A DNA stretch of 64,000 nucleotides from Janthinobacterium sp. (GTDB taxonomy: Bacteria; Pseudomonadota; Gammaproteobacteria; Burkholderiales; Chitinibacteraceae). Under the pieces are notes generated by a model. It was not told the DNA's origin. It was given only the letters and a program-made list of their open reading frames with translations, and searched no databases. The stretch's first letter is position 1; each line of letters begins with the position of its first letter. Below, in pieces: positions 36,032 through 44,506 of this stretch. The stretch covers positions 16,199 to 80,198 of the forward strand of contig JANYCY010000091.1 of the NCBI GenBank assembly GCA_025360045.1, written 5' to 3'. The translations under genes and the position numbers were made by a program.

Positions 36032-36160
36032 ATTTCTTCCTTTAGTTCCGTGGTTTTAAAACCATGAACAAGGGTTATTGGGGCGGTCTTCTCGAATTGC
36101 TGGTGTAAGTCAGCAGCCTTATATTTCTTCGTTCAACGCTCGTGCATCCAGTTTCGGCAA
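36028..36160 (-). repeat. Two diverged copies of the ftsI end plus a decayed mini-ORF (ftsI-murE gap)
   Basis: Copy 1 (36160-36119) reads LPKLDARALNEEI-stop, against FtsI LPGLDAPELKEET-stop, with 32 of 42 nt identical. Copy 2 ends TTELKEEI-stop (TGA at 36028-36030), overlapping the murE ATG. From 36120 the frame runs KAADLHQQFEKT... for 30 codons and resembles the MurE start (MKAVSWN). It lacks an ATG only because one G is missing in ATAT-AAGG compared with ATATGAAAG at the murE start. Confidence 0.75.
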
Positions 36161-36171
36161 CGTATGGGGCG

Positions 36172-38043
36172 CTACGTTTCTTCTTTCAACTCTGGTGCAT
36201 CCAGCCCTGGCAACAAGATATTAGTAATCGGGGCATCGGGCGGAACACCTAACATCCGCAAGCTACCTGACATAATTTCTTGAAACACGGGGGCGGAAAC
36301 TGTACCGCCGTAATAACGATTCCCTACCGTGGACGGCTCATCAATCAAGACCGCCACAATCAAACGCGGGTTGGAAACCGGTGCAAAGCCAATAAAAGAT
36401 ACTTCGTACTTTTCGCGGGAATACTGGCCATTCACAATCTTGCGTGCCGTCCCCGTTTTGCCGCCAACCCGAAAGCCTACAATCTGCGCCCTTACTGCCG
36501 TCCCGCCTGCTTGGGTAACCGCTTCTAACATGTTTTTTACTAAATCAGCCGTCTGGGCAGAGACCACTTGTTTGCCTGGGCTGGGAGCGACCATTTTGGT
36601 AAAGGTGATCGGCTTCATTTCGCCGTGATTGGTAAATACCGAATAGCCACGGGCCATTTGCATCAGGCTGACCGATAAACCGTGCCCGAATGACATCGTG
36701 GCTTGTTCAATGGGTCGCCAAGTTTTCCAAGGGCGAACTCGGCCAAATGCCTCTCCCGGAAAACCGCTATGCGTCGATGCACCAAAACCATAATTATTAA
36801 AATATCCCCATAATTCTTCGCGGCTCATCATTAGGCCAATCTTGGCCGCGCCCACATTACTGGAGTGTTTTAAAACGCCTTCAGGATTAAGTGCGCCATA
36901 ATCCTTGGTATCTTTAAAAGTGGCTGGCCCTATCGTCATCCGCCCCGGCGAGGTTTGGATAATGCTGGATGGCTTAATAATTCCTTGCTCTAAAGCGGCG
37001 GCAACCACAAAAGGCTTCATGGTCGAGCCGGGCTCGTAAGTATCAGTCAGCACTCGGTTACGTTTTCTGGCTAAATCAACGCGTTCACGGCTATTGGGGT
37101 TGTAAGAGGGCAGGTTGGCCAGCGCCAATACTTCACCCGTCTTTGCATCCAACACCACGGCGGCTCCCGCTACTGCACCTGCTGCTTCAATGCCTTTTTT
37201 AAGCTCTCGATACGCCAAATACTGAATCTTGCGGTCGATCGATAATTGCAATGTTTCGCCGTCTTTCGCTGGAACAATGGTTGAAACGTCTTCAACGATA
37301 TAACCGCGTCGATCACGAATCACGGTGCGGCTGCCGGGTTTACCCGCCAACATCGCTTCACGGGTTAATTCAAAGCCTTCTTGCCCCTTACCGTCGATAT
37401 CGGTAAAGCCCACGATATGCGCCATCACATCACCCGCTGGGTAATAGCGGCGGTATTCGGTTTGGGTGTAAACACCCGGCACATTGAGCGCCATCACGGT
37501 CTTGGCATCGTTCGGCGACATATGCCGACGTAGCCATAAAAAATCCGGGCGGATAATATCGCCTTTGGCATTCTTACGAGATGCGCTTAGTTTCTTGGTG
37601 ATCTCGTCTTCGCTCAGCTGTAATGCAGCCGCTAGCTTTTTGATCTCACTCCGCGAAACCGGTACAGGATCTTTTTCTGATTTTGGCTCCCAATCTGTTG
37701 GGCGCTCTTGACCTGCGGTTAGCAGGGTCATTCCGCGTGGGCTAGCCCAAATCGATTGCACTGGGGTAGAAATCGCCAATGGCTCGCCATTTCTATCGGT
37801 AATCATGCCGCGGTTAGAGGCTTGCCTGAGGTTGCGCATATAACGTGCGTCACCTTGCTCTTGCAAAAAGCCTTCATTCCACGCTTGTAAATACAGGCCA
37901 CGGCCTAGCAATATGGCAAACAGCGAAAGTAAAAAACCAACAACGACCCATACTCTCCAACGTTCTAGCTTGGGGTGGGGTGGTGCAAAACGTTGGTGGC
38001 GAGATTGACCGCCGGCTTGCTTAGGTGGCCGAGCTAACTTCAT
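36172..38043 (-). CDS. ftsI: FtsI (PBP3), septal transpeptidase
   Basis: 623 residues. An N-terminal membrane anchor (about 34-52) is followed by a dimerisation domain and the penicillin-binding domain with EPGSTMKPF (SxxK, catalytic Ser), HSSN (SxN) and GGKTGTARK (KTG). It cross-links septal peptidoglycan with FtsW. The start overlaps the ftsL stop. Its 3' end is echoed twice in the following gap. Confidence 0.97.
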   Translation of the reverse strand: MKLARPPKQAGGQSRHQRFAPPHPKLERWRVWVVVGFLLSLFAILLGRGLYLQAWNEGFLQEQGDARYMRNLRQASNRGMITDRNGEPLAISTPVQSIWASPRGMTLLTAGQERPTDWEPKSEKDPVPVSRSEIKKLAAALQLSEDEITKKLSASRKNAKGDIIRPDFLWLRRHMSPNDAKTVMALNVPGVYTQTEYRRYYPAGDVMAHIVGFTDIDGKGQEGFELTREAMLAGKPGSRTVIRDRRGYIVEDVSTIVPAKDGETLQLSIDRKIQYLAYRELKKGIEAAGAVAGAAVVLDAKTGEVLALANLPSYNPNSRERVDLARKRNRVLTDTYEPGSTMKPFVVAAALEQGIIKPSSIIQTSPGRMTIGPATFKDTKDYGALNPEGVLKHSSNVGAAKIGLMMSREELWGYFNNYGFGASTHSGFPGEAFGRVRPWKTWRPIEQATMSFGHGLSVSLMQMARGYSVFTNHGEMKPITFTKMVAPSPGKQVVSAQTADLVKNMLEAVTQAGGTAVRAQIVGFRVGGKTGTARKIVNGQYSREKYEVSFIGFAPVSNPRLIVAVLIDEPSTVGNRYYGGTVSAPVFQEIMSGSLRMLGVPPDAPITNILLPGLDAPELKEET

Positions 38044-38333
38044 TCAGTCACCGGCTTAGCTACGTGTTCACCGTGAGGCAAGATCACTTGCGTACGGTTT
38101 ACCCCAGGCACTTGCATACCCAATTTTTGTGTTGCTTCTGCTTCAATACGCGAATGCATGGCCCAAGTACTTTGCTCTAGCTGTAATTGCCCCCACTCCA
38201 CATCGAGCTTGCGGCTTAAAACGGCTTCTTTTTGCAGTTCGCCATAAAATTTGCGTGCCTTATGCTGGCTAGTAATTAAAGCCAGCGCGCACGCAATGAG
38301 TATGAGCAGCAAAAAAAGATTTAAACGTGTCAC
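38040..38333 (-). CDS. ftsL: FtsL, division protein
   Basis: 97 residues. It has a single membrane helix at the N terminus (about 4-19), then a coiled-coil/leucine-zipper-like periplasmic segment ([22 protein letters not shown]). It starts at GTG overlapping the rsmH stop (GTGA) and ends overlapping the ftsI start. It forms the FtsQLB scaffold. The assignment rests on topology, size and position, since FtsL is poorly conserved. Confidence 0.9.
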   Translation of the reverse strand: MTRLNLFLLLILIACALALITSQHKARKFYGELQKEAVLSRKLDVEWGQLQLEQSTWAMHSRIEAEATQKLGMQVPGVNRTQVILPHGEHVAKPVTE

Positions 38334-39262
38334 AGAGCAATCTCTGTTCTTTCTGCCGTGCGCAAGATGGCGCTACGTGCACGGGGGTTTTCATCGACTT
38401 CTTTTTCACTGGCGCGGATCGGTTTGCCAATGATTTTGACCGGTGGCTCGGCAATATCGGCCGCACGCACGGGCAAGCGAGAAGGCAGCTTGTCGCCTTG
38501 CGCGGCATCTTGTAGAAAGCGTTTAACGATGCGATCTTCCAGTGAGTGAAACGCAATCACCGAAAAACGCCCGCCTTGATTCAGCATTTCCAAAGCTTGC
38601 GGCAGGGTTAGCGCAAGCTCCTCAAGTTCGCGATTGATGTAAATCCGTATAGCTTGGAAGGTACGTGTCGCCGGATTCTGCCCCGGTTCGCGGCTGCGGA
38701 CGGCTGTTGCGACAATCGCGGAAAGCTGGCCGGTGGTGCAAATCGGTTCTCCCGCTCGACTCGCAACAATCGCTGCTGCAACCTGTTTAGCAAACCGCTC
38801 TTCGCCATAGTCTTTTACCACCTCTGCAATTTCTTTCTCATCGGCCAAATTCAGCCACTCGGCCGCCGTCATGCCGCGCGTGGTGTCCATACGCATATCG
38901 AGCGGAGCATCAAAGCGAAAACTAAAGCCACGGCTGGCGTCATCTAGCTGTGGGGAAGACACGCCCAAATCCATCAGCACGCCATCTACGCTGTCAATGC
39001 CACGCAGATTTAATTCTTTTTGCAGATTGACGAAGCCTTCGTGCACGATGGTGAAGCGTGGGTCGTTAATGCTGGCTGCCTCAGCAATCGCCATCGGGTC
39101 TTTATCAAAAGCAATCAAACGGCCATCAGGGCCTAGCTTGGAAAGAATCAGCCGCGAGTGGCCGCCTCGGCCAAAAGTGCAATCGACATAAATGCCATTT
39201 GGCTTGATCGCCAGTGCGTGCACGGCTTCTTCAAGTAAAACGGTGGTGTGTATAAGCGTCAA
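38330..39262 (-). CDS. rsmH: RsmH (MraW), 16S rRNA (cytosine1402-N4)-methyltransferase
   Basis: 310 residues. The N terminus [13 protein letters not shown] leads into the SAM site [29 protein letters not shown] and [17 protein letters not shown] are conserved. It methylates N4 of C1402. The start appears to be TTG (39262), inside the TTGA overlap with the stop of the upstream mini-ORF. No ATG or GTG start is available in a better position. Confidence 0.95.
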   Translation of the reverse strand: MTLIHTTVLLEEAVHALAIKPNGIYVDCTFGRGGHSRLILSKLGPDGRLIAFDKDPMAIAEAASINDPRFTIVHEGFVNLQKELNLRGIDSVDGVLMDLGVSSPQLDDASRGFSFRFDAPLDMRMDTTRGMTAAEWLNLADEKEIAEVVKDYGEERFAKQVAAAIVASRAGEPICTTGQLSAIVATAVRSREPGQNPATRTFQAIRIYINRELEELALTLPQALEMLNQGGRFSVIAFHSLEDRIVKRFLQDAAQGDKLPSRLPVRAADIAEPPVKIIGKPIRASEKEVDENPRARSAILRTAERTEIAL

Positions 39263-39348
39263 AGTGACGTGCCTTGTAAAAAGTTAATGTGGCCGTCGAT
39301 ACTCCACACGGCTTCTTCAAGGTGAGCAGCGGTGTGTATAAGTGTCAA
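39259..39348 (-). CDS. 29-residue mini-ORF between mraZ and rsmH (junction duplication)
   Basis: It starts at TTG, as rsmH does: [13 protein letters not shown] against Rsm[14 protein letters not shown] (10 of 13 residues identical). The first 42 nt of the two are about 80% identical. It ends LQGTSL-stop; MraZ ends QDIVL-stop. It overlaps the mraZ stop and the rsmH start in the same way, both times within TTGA. The gap is therefore fully open and could pass ribosomes from mraZ to rsmH. Confidence 0.6.
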   Translation of the reverse strand: MTLIHTAAHLEEAVWSIDGHINFLQGTSL

Positions 39349-39782
39349 AGCACAATGTCCTGCATTTGTTTTGCTAAATCGTCTGGACTGATATCCATAA
39401 CGGCTTGAACTTGGGCAGCCCAGCGAGCTTCATCCCAAAGTTCGAATTTATTGCCCATGCCAACGAGGGCGACTTCTTTATCGAGCCCCGCCAGTTGGCG
39501 TAAACGGGGCGGAATTAAAATGCGCCCAGCGCTATCGGGTTCAATCTCTTCGGCATGGCCGACGATAAAACGACGAATAGGCATCTGAGCGCCAGAAAGA
39601 CGGTTGAGTTGATCGCGCACAGGCAACCAATCGGGGGCAGGGTAAAGAAGTAAGCAACCAGATGGCTCAGCCGTAATGACTAATTGGTTAGCACAATGAA
39701 TCCCCAGCGCATCACGATGCCTGGCAGGTATTGCCAATCGTCCTTTGCTGTCGAGATTTAAAGATGCCACGCCGCCAAACAT
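39345..39782 (-). CDS. mraZ: MraZ, transcriptional regulator of the dcw cluster
   Basis: 145 residues with two SpoVT/AbrB-like halves, each with the DxxGR signature: LDSKGRLAIPARHRD near the N terminus and PDSAGRILIPPRLRQ in the second half. MraZ forms a ring and binds GTGGG direct repeats upstream of its own gene, repressing the dcw operon. Exactly such repeats lie at 39823-39847. It is the first gene of the cluster. Confidence 0.97.
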   Translation of the reverse strand: MFGGVASLNLDSKGRLAIPARHRDALGIHCANQLVITAEPSGCLLLYPAPDWLPVRDQLNRLSGAQMPIRRFIVGHAEEIEPDSAGRILIPPRLRQLAGLDKEVALVGMGNKFELWDEARWAAQVQAVMDISPDDLAKQMQDIVL

Positions 39783-39822
39783 GATGATTTACTCTTTTGT
39801 AAGGATTAAAACAACACTTTTA

Positions 39823-39847
39823 CCCACTTTCACCCACTACTTCCCAC
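39823..39847 (-). promoter_or_regulatory. MraZ operator: three GTGGG boxes at 10-bp spacing
   Basis: On the minus strand GTGGG occurs at 39847-39843, 39837-39833 and 39827-39823, exactly one helical turn apart, 40-65 bp before the mraZ start. This is the known MraZ-binding pattern (TGGGN repeats). The boxes start right at the -10 element, so bound MraZ would block RNA polymerase. Confidence 0.85.
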
Positions 39848-39874
39848 TATAGAGTAAAAAAAAAGAGCGCACAA
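39846..39874 (-). promoter_or_regulatory. Candidate mraZ (dcw) promoter
   Basis: TTGTGC (39874-39869), a 17-bp spacer, then TATAGT (39851-39846) on the minus strand. This is a reasonable sigma70 match directly upstream of the MraZ boxes. The -35 lies in the loop and arm of the terminator hairpin at 39856-39887. Confidence 0.6.
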
Positions 39875-39887
39875 GCGCCCGTTTTTT
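39856..39887. terminator. Bidirectional terminator upstream of mraZ
   Basis: GAGCGC-ACAA-GCGCCC stem (one G-T pair in RNA) flanked by nine A on one side and GTTTTTT on the other, so it has a T-run in both directions. On the minus strand it would insulate mraZ from upstream transcription. Confidence 0.6.
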
Positions 39888-39973
39888 AATTGTTCTTTTG
39901 ATACAATCACTTAGCTGCAAAATATGTAATGTACATTTTTCACTTGTTTTATCTAGCATAAGCAAGAGTTAAA

Positions 39974-40008
39974 CGAATAAAGTTAAAGTAAAACTTTAAC
40001 TTTATTCG
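39974..40008. repeat. Perfect 15-bp inverted repeat between mraZ and the 54-residue gene
   Basis: CGAATAAAGTTAAAG, loop TAAAA, then its exact reverse complement CTTTAACTTTATTCG. It is AT-rich with no following T-run, so it is not a standard terminator. It lies 44 bp before the GTG of the small plus-strand gene and could be an operator or a leader hairpin. Confidence 0.7.
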
Positions 40009-40051
40009 CGAATAATACGTCTTTTACCCTCTTTAATATTGATTACGCCTT

Positions 40052-40216
40052 GTGACAGAAAAATTACTGAATATCTGCTTGTTTGGCTTGCTTGTTTGGG
40101 CGCTTTGGCGACGAATTAGCCCTGCTGTGCGCTCAGAAATCGACCGTACGATGAAGATTGCATCGATCGTTTTATTGCTATCTGCCGCTAGCGCCTTGTT
40201 TTTTCACATGTATTGA
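40052..40216 (+). CDS. 54-residue membrane protein, GTG start
   Basis: It starts TEKLLNICLFGLLVWALWRR after the GTG, with a first hydrophobic helix (about 5-19), a charged loop (RRISPAVRSEIDRTMK) and a second helix (about 35-52). The two-helix layout with a basic loop is coherent and the frame is clean, so it is a plausible real gene below the usual length cut-off. It may correspond to small Neisseriales proteins found near mraZ (the 'MIGRI' type), but I cannot confirm this. Confidence 0.5.
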   Translation: MTEKLLNICLFGLLVWALWRRISPAVRSEIDRTMKIASIVLLLSAASALFFHMY

Positions 40217-40377
40217 TGGCTTTTTTTATATGGATTGATATCCCGTGCATAGGGAGTAAAGTGTTTGGCCGCCGTAAATTTCTTGCTGGTCATTCGTCTT
40301 ATCGTAAATAAAATGTAGAAGTGGCTGTCAGCACTTGCTGTTCTATTCGACTAATCCCTATTGCCAAGGAGAACATC

Positions 40378-41301
40378 ATGCTGATCCGTCCATCGACAGA
40401 AATATTACCTTCCGAAATTACCCCTGAGGGTATTTGGCTAAATCGCCGCCAAATCATGACGGGTGCTGCTGCTTTTGGACTAGCCGCCGCTTTGCCTGCA
40501 CAGGCTGCAGGCGAATTGGCCCATCGTTCTAGCCCTCTTTCAGCCAAAGATGATAAAAATAGTTTTGAGCAAATTACCCAATACAATAATTTTTATGAAT
40601 TTGGTACGGGTAAAGATGATCCGGCTAAAGCCGCACATAGTTTAAAAACGCGGCCTTGGAATATTGTGATTGAGGGCGAGTGCGAAAAGCCGCAGACCTT
40701 TTCGATAGAGGAATTGCTAAAAATTGCGCCATTGGAAGAGCGAATTTACCGTTTGCGCTGTGTAGAAGGCTGGTCAATGGTGATTCCGTGGGTAGGTTTC
40801 CCACTTTCTGAGCTGATTAAGCGAGTGAATCCTACTTCTAAAGCAAAATACGTCGAGTTTATTTCGCTGGCCGATAAAGAGCAGATGCCAGGCGTTAATC
40901 GATCGGTACTCGATTGGCCTTATACCGAAGGATTGCGCATGGACGAAGTGATGCATCCTTTGGCGATTATGGCGGTTGGCCTTTATGGCAAAGTATTACC
41001 CAATCAAAACGGCGCACCGATTCGCTTGGTGGTACCGTGGAAATATGGCTTTAAAAGCGCCAAATCCATCGTGAAAATCCGCCTTACCGAGAAACAACCG
41101 CAAACGTCATGGAATAAAGCGGGGCCGAATGAATATGGCTTTTATTCCAATGTAAACCCCGAAGTAGACCACCCCCGCTGGAGCCAAGCCACCGAGCGGC
41201 GAATTGGCGAATTTTTTAAACGCAAAACATTAATGTTTAATGGCTACGGCGATCAAGTGGCGGGAATGTATAAGGGAATGGATTTGAAGAAGTTGTTTTG
41301 A
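40378..41301 (+). CDS. msrP: MsrP, periplasmic protein-methionine-sulfoxide reductase, molybdoenzyme subunit
   Basis: About 307 residues. A Tat signal with twin arginine ([20 protein letters not shown]) is followed by a sulfite-oxidase-like domain; the molybdenum-ligating cysteine is in YRLRCVEGW and [16 protein letters not shown] is a family hallmark. It repairs oxidised methionines in periplasmic proteins. AAGGAG lies 6 nt before the ATG at 40378; the longer in-frame start at 40321 is less likely. The haem-binding partner gene msrQ, normally next to it, is not present. Confidence 0.95.
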   Translation: MLIRPSTEILPSEITPEGIWLNRRQIMTGAAAFGLAAALPAQAAGELAHRSSPLSAKDDKNSFEQITQYNNFYEFGTGKDDPAKAAHSLKTRPWNIVIEGECEKPQTFSIEELLKIAPLEERIYRLRCVEGWSMVIPWVGFPLSELIKRVNPTSKAKYVEFISLADKEQMPGVNRSVLDWPYTEGLRMDEVMHPLAIMAVGLYGKVLPNQNGAPIRLVVPWKYGFKSAKSIVKIRLTEKQPQTSWNKAGPNEYGFYSNVNPEVDHPRWSQATERRIGEFFKRKTLMFNGYGDQVAGMYKGMDLKKLF

Positions 41302-41396
41302 AAGATTGAGAGTCTAAAAGGTCTGTAGACACAGAGGATAGTAGAGGTCGGAAAGGGATTTTTCTTTCTTAGAGTTTGTGTGCGTGGACTCAGTGC

Positions 41397-41533
41397 TAAA
41401 TCTTGAACCACAGAGATCACAGAGGACACAGAGTTTCACAGAGGCCGTCGAAGAACTTACTTAGGTTTTCTCTGTGAACTCTGTGCTCTCATTTTCCTCT
41501 GTGCTCTCATTTTCCTCTGTGGTTCAAGGTTTA
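41397..41533. repeat. CCACAGAG hairpin repeat, complete copy with internal duplication
   Basis: Left arm AAATCTTGAACCACAGAGATC, right arm CCTCTGTGGTTCAAGGTTT. The right arm contains an 18-bp direct tandem duplication (TCTGTGCTCTCATTTTCC twice, 41480-41515). It lies in the gap between msrP and rpoH, which are convergent. Confidence 0.85.
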
Positions 41534-41616
41534 GCTCTGCTAGGGCTAGCAGGTCTGGAAGCGAGGATCGCCATCGCGTAAGTCAATAAGCTTTTGGTAA
41601 GAAGAAAACAGCTAAT

Positions 41617-41645
41617 AAAAAACGGAGCCGCTGGCTCCGTTTTTT
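41617..41645. terminator. Bidirectional terminator at the rpoH 3' end
   Basis: AAAAAACGGAGCC-GCT-GGCTCCGTTTTTT, a perfect 13-bp stem with T-runs in both directions. It overlaps the rpoH stop codon on the minus strand and also serves transcription coming from msrP. Confidence 0.9.
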
Positions 41646-42495
41646 ATGCTGGCAATAAAGCCTGCTTCATTTTGCTGAGGGCTTTGGCCTCGATTTGGCG
41701 GATGCGCTCGGCCGAGACATTAAACTCTGCGGCTAAGTCATGCAGTGTTAAAGATGTGCCTTCATCCGCAAGCCAGCGTGTTTCCACGATCCGGCGGCTG
41801 CGCTCGTCTAAGCTTGCGAGTGCCATTTGCAGGCCTTCGGTATGTAGCTTATCGACAGCGCGGCGGGCCAAAGTGGCGTCTGGTGCGCTATCGTGATCGG
41901 CCAGCCAATCGATGGGTGCGTAGCCTTCGTCATCGTTGTCATCGGCGATCAAGGAAATATCTTGACCGCTCATCCGCGTTTCCATTTCCAGTACTTCTTC
42001 GCGCTTTACTCCCAAATCGTCGGCGATTTTTTGCGCTTCAGAGGTGGTGAGTGCGGCAAAGCCAGGCTTCATAGAGCGCAGATTAAAGAATAATTTGCGT
42101 TGGGCTTTGGTTGTGGCAACACGAACCAAGCGCCAGTTGCGCAGTACGTATTCGTGGATTTCGGCTTTAATCCAATGCACAGCAAAGGAAAACAAGCGTA
42201 CGCCGCGGCCGGGTTCAAAGCGTTTTACCGCTTTCATCAGGCCGATATTGCCCTCTTGGATTAAGTCTGCCTGAGGCAGGCCGTAGCCAGAGTAGCCACG
42301 TGCAATGGATACCACGACTCGCAGATGGGACATAACCAGCTGCTTGGCGGCATCCAAGTCGTTATCTTGGTGGTAGCGCTCAGCGAGGCTAATTTCTTCT
42401 TCCTGCGAGAGCATGGGTACGGTATTTACACGCTGGATATAGCTCTCGATGCTGTCGCCACCGGACAGAACGGGAAGTGTAAGTGCAGACGCCAT
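41644..42495 (-). CDS. rpoH: RpoH, sigma-32 heat-shock sigma factor
   Basis: 283 residues. The sigma70-type region 2 has DLIQEGNIGLMKAVKRFEP, with an RpoH-box-like region KAQRKLFFNLR, and region 4 has LHDLAAEFNVSAERIRQIEAKAL. It directs RNA polymerase to heat-shock promoters. AGGAGAG lies 8 nt before the ATG at 42495. A CIRCE operator lies 36 bp upstream, so HrcA probably represses it. It is downstream of ftsX, a common order in beta- and gammaproteobacteria. Confidence 0.97.
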   Translation of the reverse strand: MASALTLPVLSGGDSIESYIQRVNTVPMLSQEEEISLAERYHQDNDLDAAKQLVMSHLRVVVSIARGYSGYGLPQADLIQEGNIGLMKAVKRFEPGRGVRLFSFAVHWIKAEIHEYVLRNWRLVRVATTKAQRKLFFNLRSMKPGFAALTTSEAQKIADDLGVKREEVLEMETRMSGQDISLIADDNDDEGYAPIDWLADHDSAPDATLARRAVDKLHTEGLQMALASLDERSRRIVETRWLADEGTSLTLHDLAAEFNVSAERIRQIEAKALSKMKQALLPA

Positions 42496-42530
42496 GTTTC
42501 AATCTCTCCTAGCAATAATGCTCATTAATT

Positions 42531-42557
42531 TTAGCACTTGATTTGCTAGAGTGCTAA
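42531..42557. promoter_or_regulatory. CIRCE element (HrcA operator) upstream of rpoH
   Basis: TTAGCACTT-N9-GAGTGCTAA against the consensus TTAGCACTC-N9-GAGTGCTAA: one mismatch and exact spacing. On the minus strand a candidate promoter overlaps it (TTAGCA, 18 bp, TAAAAT). HrcA binding here would repress rpoH until heat or unfolded proteins titrate GroE. Confidence 0.85.
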
Positions 42558-42660
42558 AAAATGACGAAGTTCATTTCTTAATGGTTTGATTCAATCACAC
42601 TCTGCGGGGCGGAGGCACGGCAATTTTTCCTATCTGCCCCATAGCGTGAGTTAATTTTGC

Positions 42661-43563
42661 TTATGTAAATTGCCGTAAATGCCGCCATACCGCCAGCCAT
42701 GCGCCGATAAACGTGAGCAGGGTGCACAGGCCACATACGATGGCAATCGTACTAAGGTCTGGTGACAGGAGGCTGAATTTCTGACCGTAGGCGGTGGCCA
42801 ATTCATTCACTGCGGGGTTGAGGTGGGATAAAGCGGCCGCGACGATGGCGCAAGCAAGCAGACCTCCGAGCAAGCCTTGCACCATGGCAAAGTAGACAAA
42901 CGGTCGGCGAATAAAGGCGTCGGTCGCGCCAATAAGTCGTGCCACTTCGATTTCTTCTTTACGCGTTAAAATTTGCATGCGAATCGCATTGCCGGTAATC
43001 AGCGCCAGTGCGGTAGCCAGTAGCACGGCAATGACTTCAAATAAAGTTTGGCCCAGCGCCAATAGCCTTTCTAAACGATGTGCCCAAGCCGAATCGAGCT
43101 GCACTTCTTCAACCCCAGGGCGGCTGATCATGTCTTTTTGTAATGCTTCTAAGGCACTGGCTTGGCCGTCTTTGCTGCTTAGCACAAAGGCATCTGGCAG
43201 TGGGTTCTCACTCAGCCCTGCTAACAGATTGGCAGCGCCTGATGAAGCTTGCATATCTTTAAGCGCCTCGTCTTTAGCAATAAAACGGCTGTTAGCGACA
43301 CGCGGATCTTTTTTTAATTGTGCTTTTAAAGTGGCAACATCTTCTGCCGTGGCCGAGTTCTGCATGAAGATTGAAATTTGTGGCTCAACATGGATCTGGC
43401 TAGCCACATTACTCAAGCTATTAATAAGCAGCCACAGCGCCAAGGGCAGAGCTGCAGTAATACCAATCACCAAAAGATTAAGTGCGCTGGAGAAAGGATG
43501 GCGAACTAAAGCACCCAAGGTGCGTGCTAAGGAGAGTAGATGGAGTCTGAACCAGTGTTTCAT
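42661..43563 (-). CDS. ftsX: FtsX, membrane subunit of the FtsEX divisome ABC complex
   Basis: 300 residues with four membrane helices (one near residues 25-48, three in the C-terminal half) and a periplasmic loop between the first two. ITGNAIRMQILTRKEEIEVARLIGATDAFIRRPF is the conserved cytoplasmic segment. With FtsE it controls septal peptidoglycan hydrolases. It starts 6 bp after ftsE. Confidence 0.95.
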   Translation of the reverse strand: MKHWFRLHLLSLARTLGALVRHPFSSALNLLVIGITAALPLALWLLINSLSNVASQIHVEPQISIFMQNSATAEDVATLKAQLKKDPRVANSRFIAKDEALKDMQASSGAANLLAGLSENPLPDAFVLSSKDGQASALEALQKDMISRPGVEEVQLDSAWAHRLERLLALGQTLFEVIAVLLATALALITGNAIRMQILTRKEEIEVARLIGATDAFIRRPFVYFAMVQGLLGGLLACAIVAAALSHLNPAVNELATAYGQKFSLLSPDLSTIAIVCGLCTLLTFIGAWLAVWRHLRQFT

Positions 43564-43569
43564 AGCGCC

Positions 43570-44223
43570 TCAAGCAGTAAATTGACCATTTTTTAGGCGC
43601 AGAATACGGCGGCCGTAATCTGCCATCAGGGTTTCATCATGAGCAGAAATCACGATGGTAACGCCAACCTGATGAAAGGATTTAAACAGCTCCAGAATAT
43701 CGTGGGCGTAATCGCGATCCAGATTGGCGGTTGGCTCGTCTGCCAGCAAAATAGCGGGCCGATGCACTACGGCGCGGGCGATACATAGCCGCTGCTGCTC
43801 GCCTCCCGATAGCGAGATCGGGTTAAGCTTTTCTTTGCCAGCCAAGCCTACTTTATCGAGCGCGGCCAAAACACGGCGGCGGCCTTCTCGATGATCGAAG
43901 CCAACAATATCTAGCGGCAGGCTGACATTATCTAAAACGCTGCGATCAAACAGAATTTTATGATCCTGAAAAATCAGTCCTAGATGGCGTCGAATATAAG
44001 GTAGCGAGCTGCGATTCATTTTCGCCATATTTTGCCCGTTCACCATCACCGCACCGCCACTGGGCTTTTCTATGCCTGCGATCAGTTTGAGCAGCGTCGA
44101 TTTACCCGCGCCAGAATGGCCCGCCAAAAAAACCAGCTCGCCACTTGGAATCTCAAAGCTTAAATTCTTAACGGCATCAAAGCCGCCAGGATAGCGCTTA
44201 CTGACTTGTTGGAACTGGATCAT
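43570..44223 (-). CDS. ftsE: FtsE, ATPase subunit of FtsEX
   Basis: 217 residues. Walker A GHSGAGKST, signature LSGGEQQRLCIARA, Walker B ILLADEPTANLD, H-loop ISAHDE. It starts MIQFQQVSKRYPGG. It forms an operon with ftsX. Confidence 0.97.
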   Translation of the reverse strand: MIQFQQVSKRYPGGFDAVKNLSFEIPSGELVFLAGHSGAGKSTLLKLIAGIEKPSGGAVMVNGQNMAKMNRSSLPYIRRHLGLIFQDHKILFDRSVLDNVSLPLDIVGFDHREGRRRVLAALDKVGLAGKEKLNPISLSGGEQQRLCIARAVVHRPAILLADEPTANLDRDYAHDILELFKSFHQVGVTIVISAHDETLMADYGRRILRLKNGQFTA

Positions 44224-44255
44224 AGGAGCCCTAATTTGTTTTCCACGAATACGCT

Positions 44256-44478
44256 AAACCTAAATCTTGAACTATCGAGAACATTGAGTTACGCGGAGAA
44301 AGGTATGACAAATATTACTTAGGATATATAGCGAAATAACTGCCCTGAATAATGTATTTCGTAGGTTGGGTTAGCGGGCTTTATCGCGTAACCCAACATC
44401 CTTTTCCGCCAAGCATGTTGGGTTACGCTGGTTTGCGTAGCCAAAATCAGCCACGAAACCAGCTAACCCAAGCTACGG
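44256..44478. repeat. Degenerate CCACGGAG arm followed by a GTAGGTTGGG repeat
   Basis: 44256-44304 is a decayed left arm only (AAACCTAAATCTTGAACTATCG). 44361-44478 holds GTAGGTTGGGTTAGCGGGC...GCGTAACCCAACAT, then CATGTTGGGTTACGCTGG...AGCTAACCCAAGCTACG, two nested inverted pairs. No gene is supported between ftsE and the GNAT gene. Confidence 0.65.
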
Positions 44479-44506
44479 TAGTGGCCTAATGTTTTTATAT
44501 ATTTAT

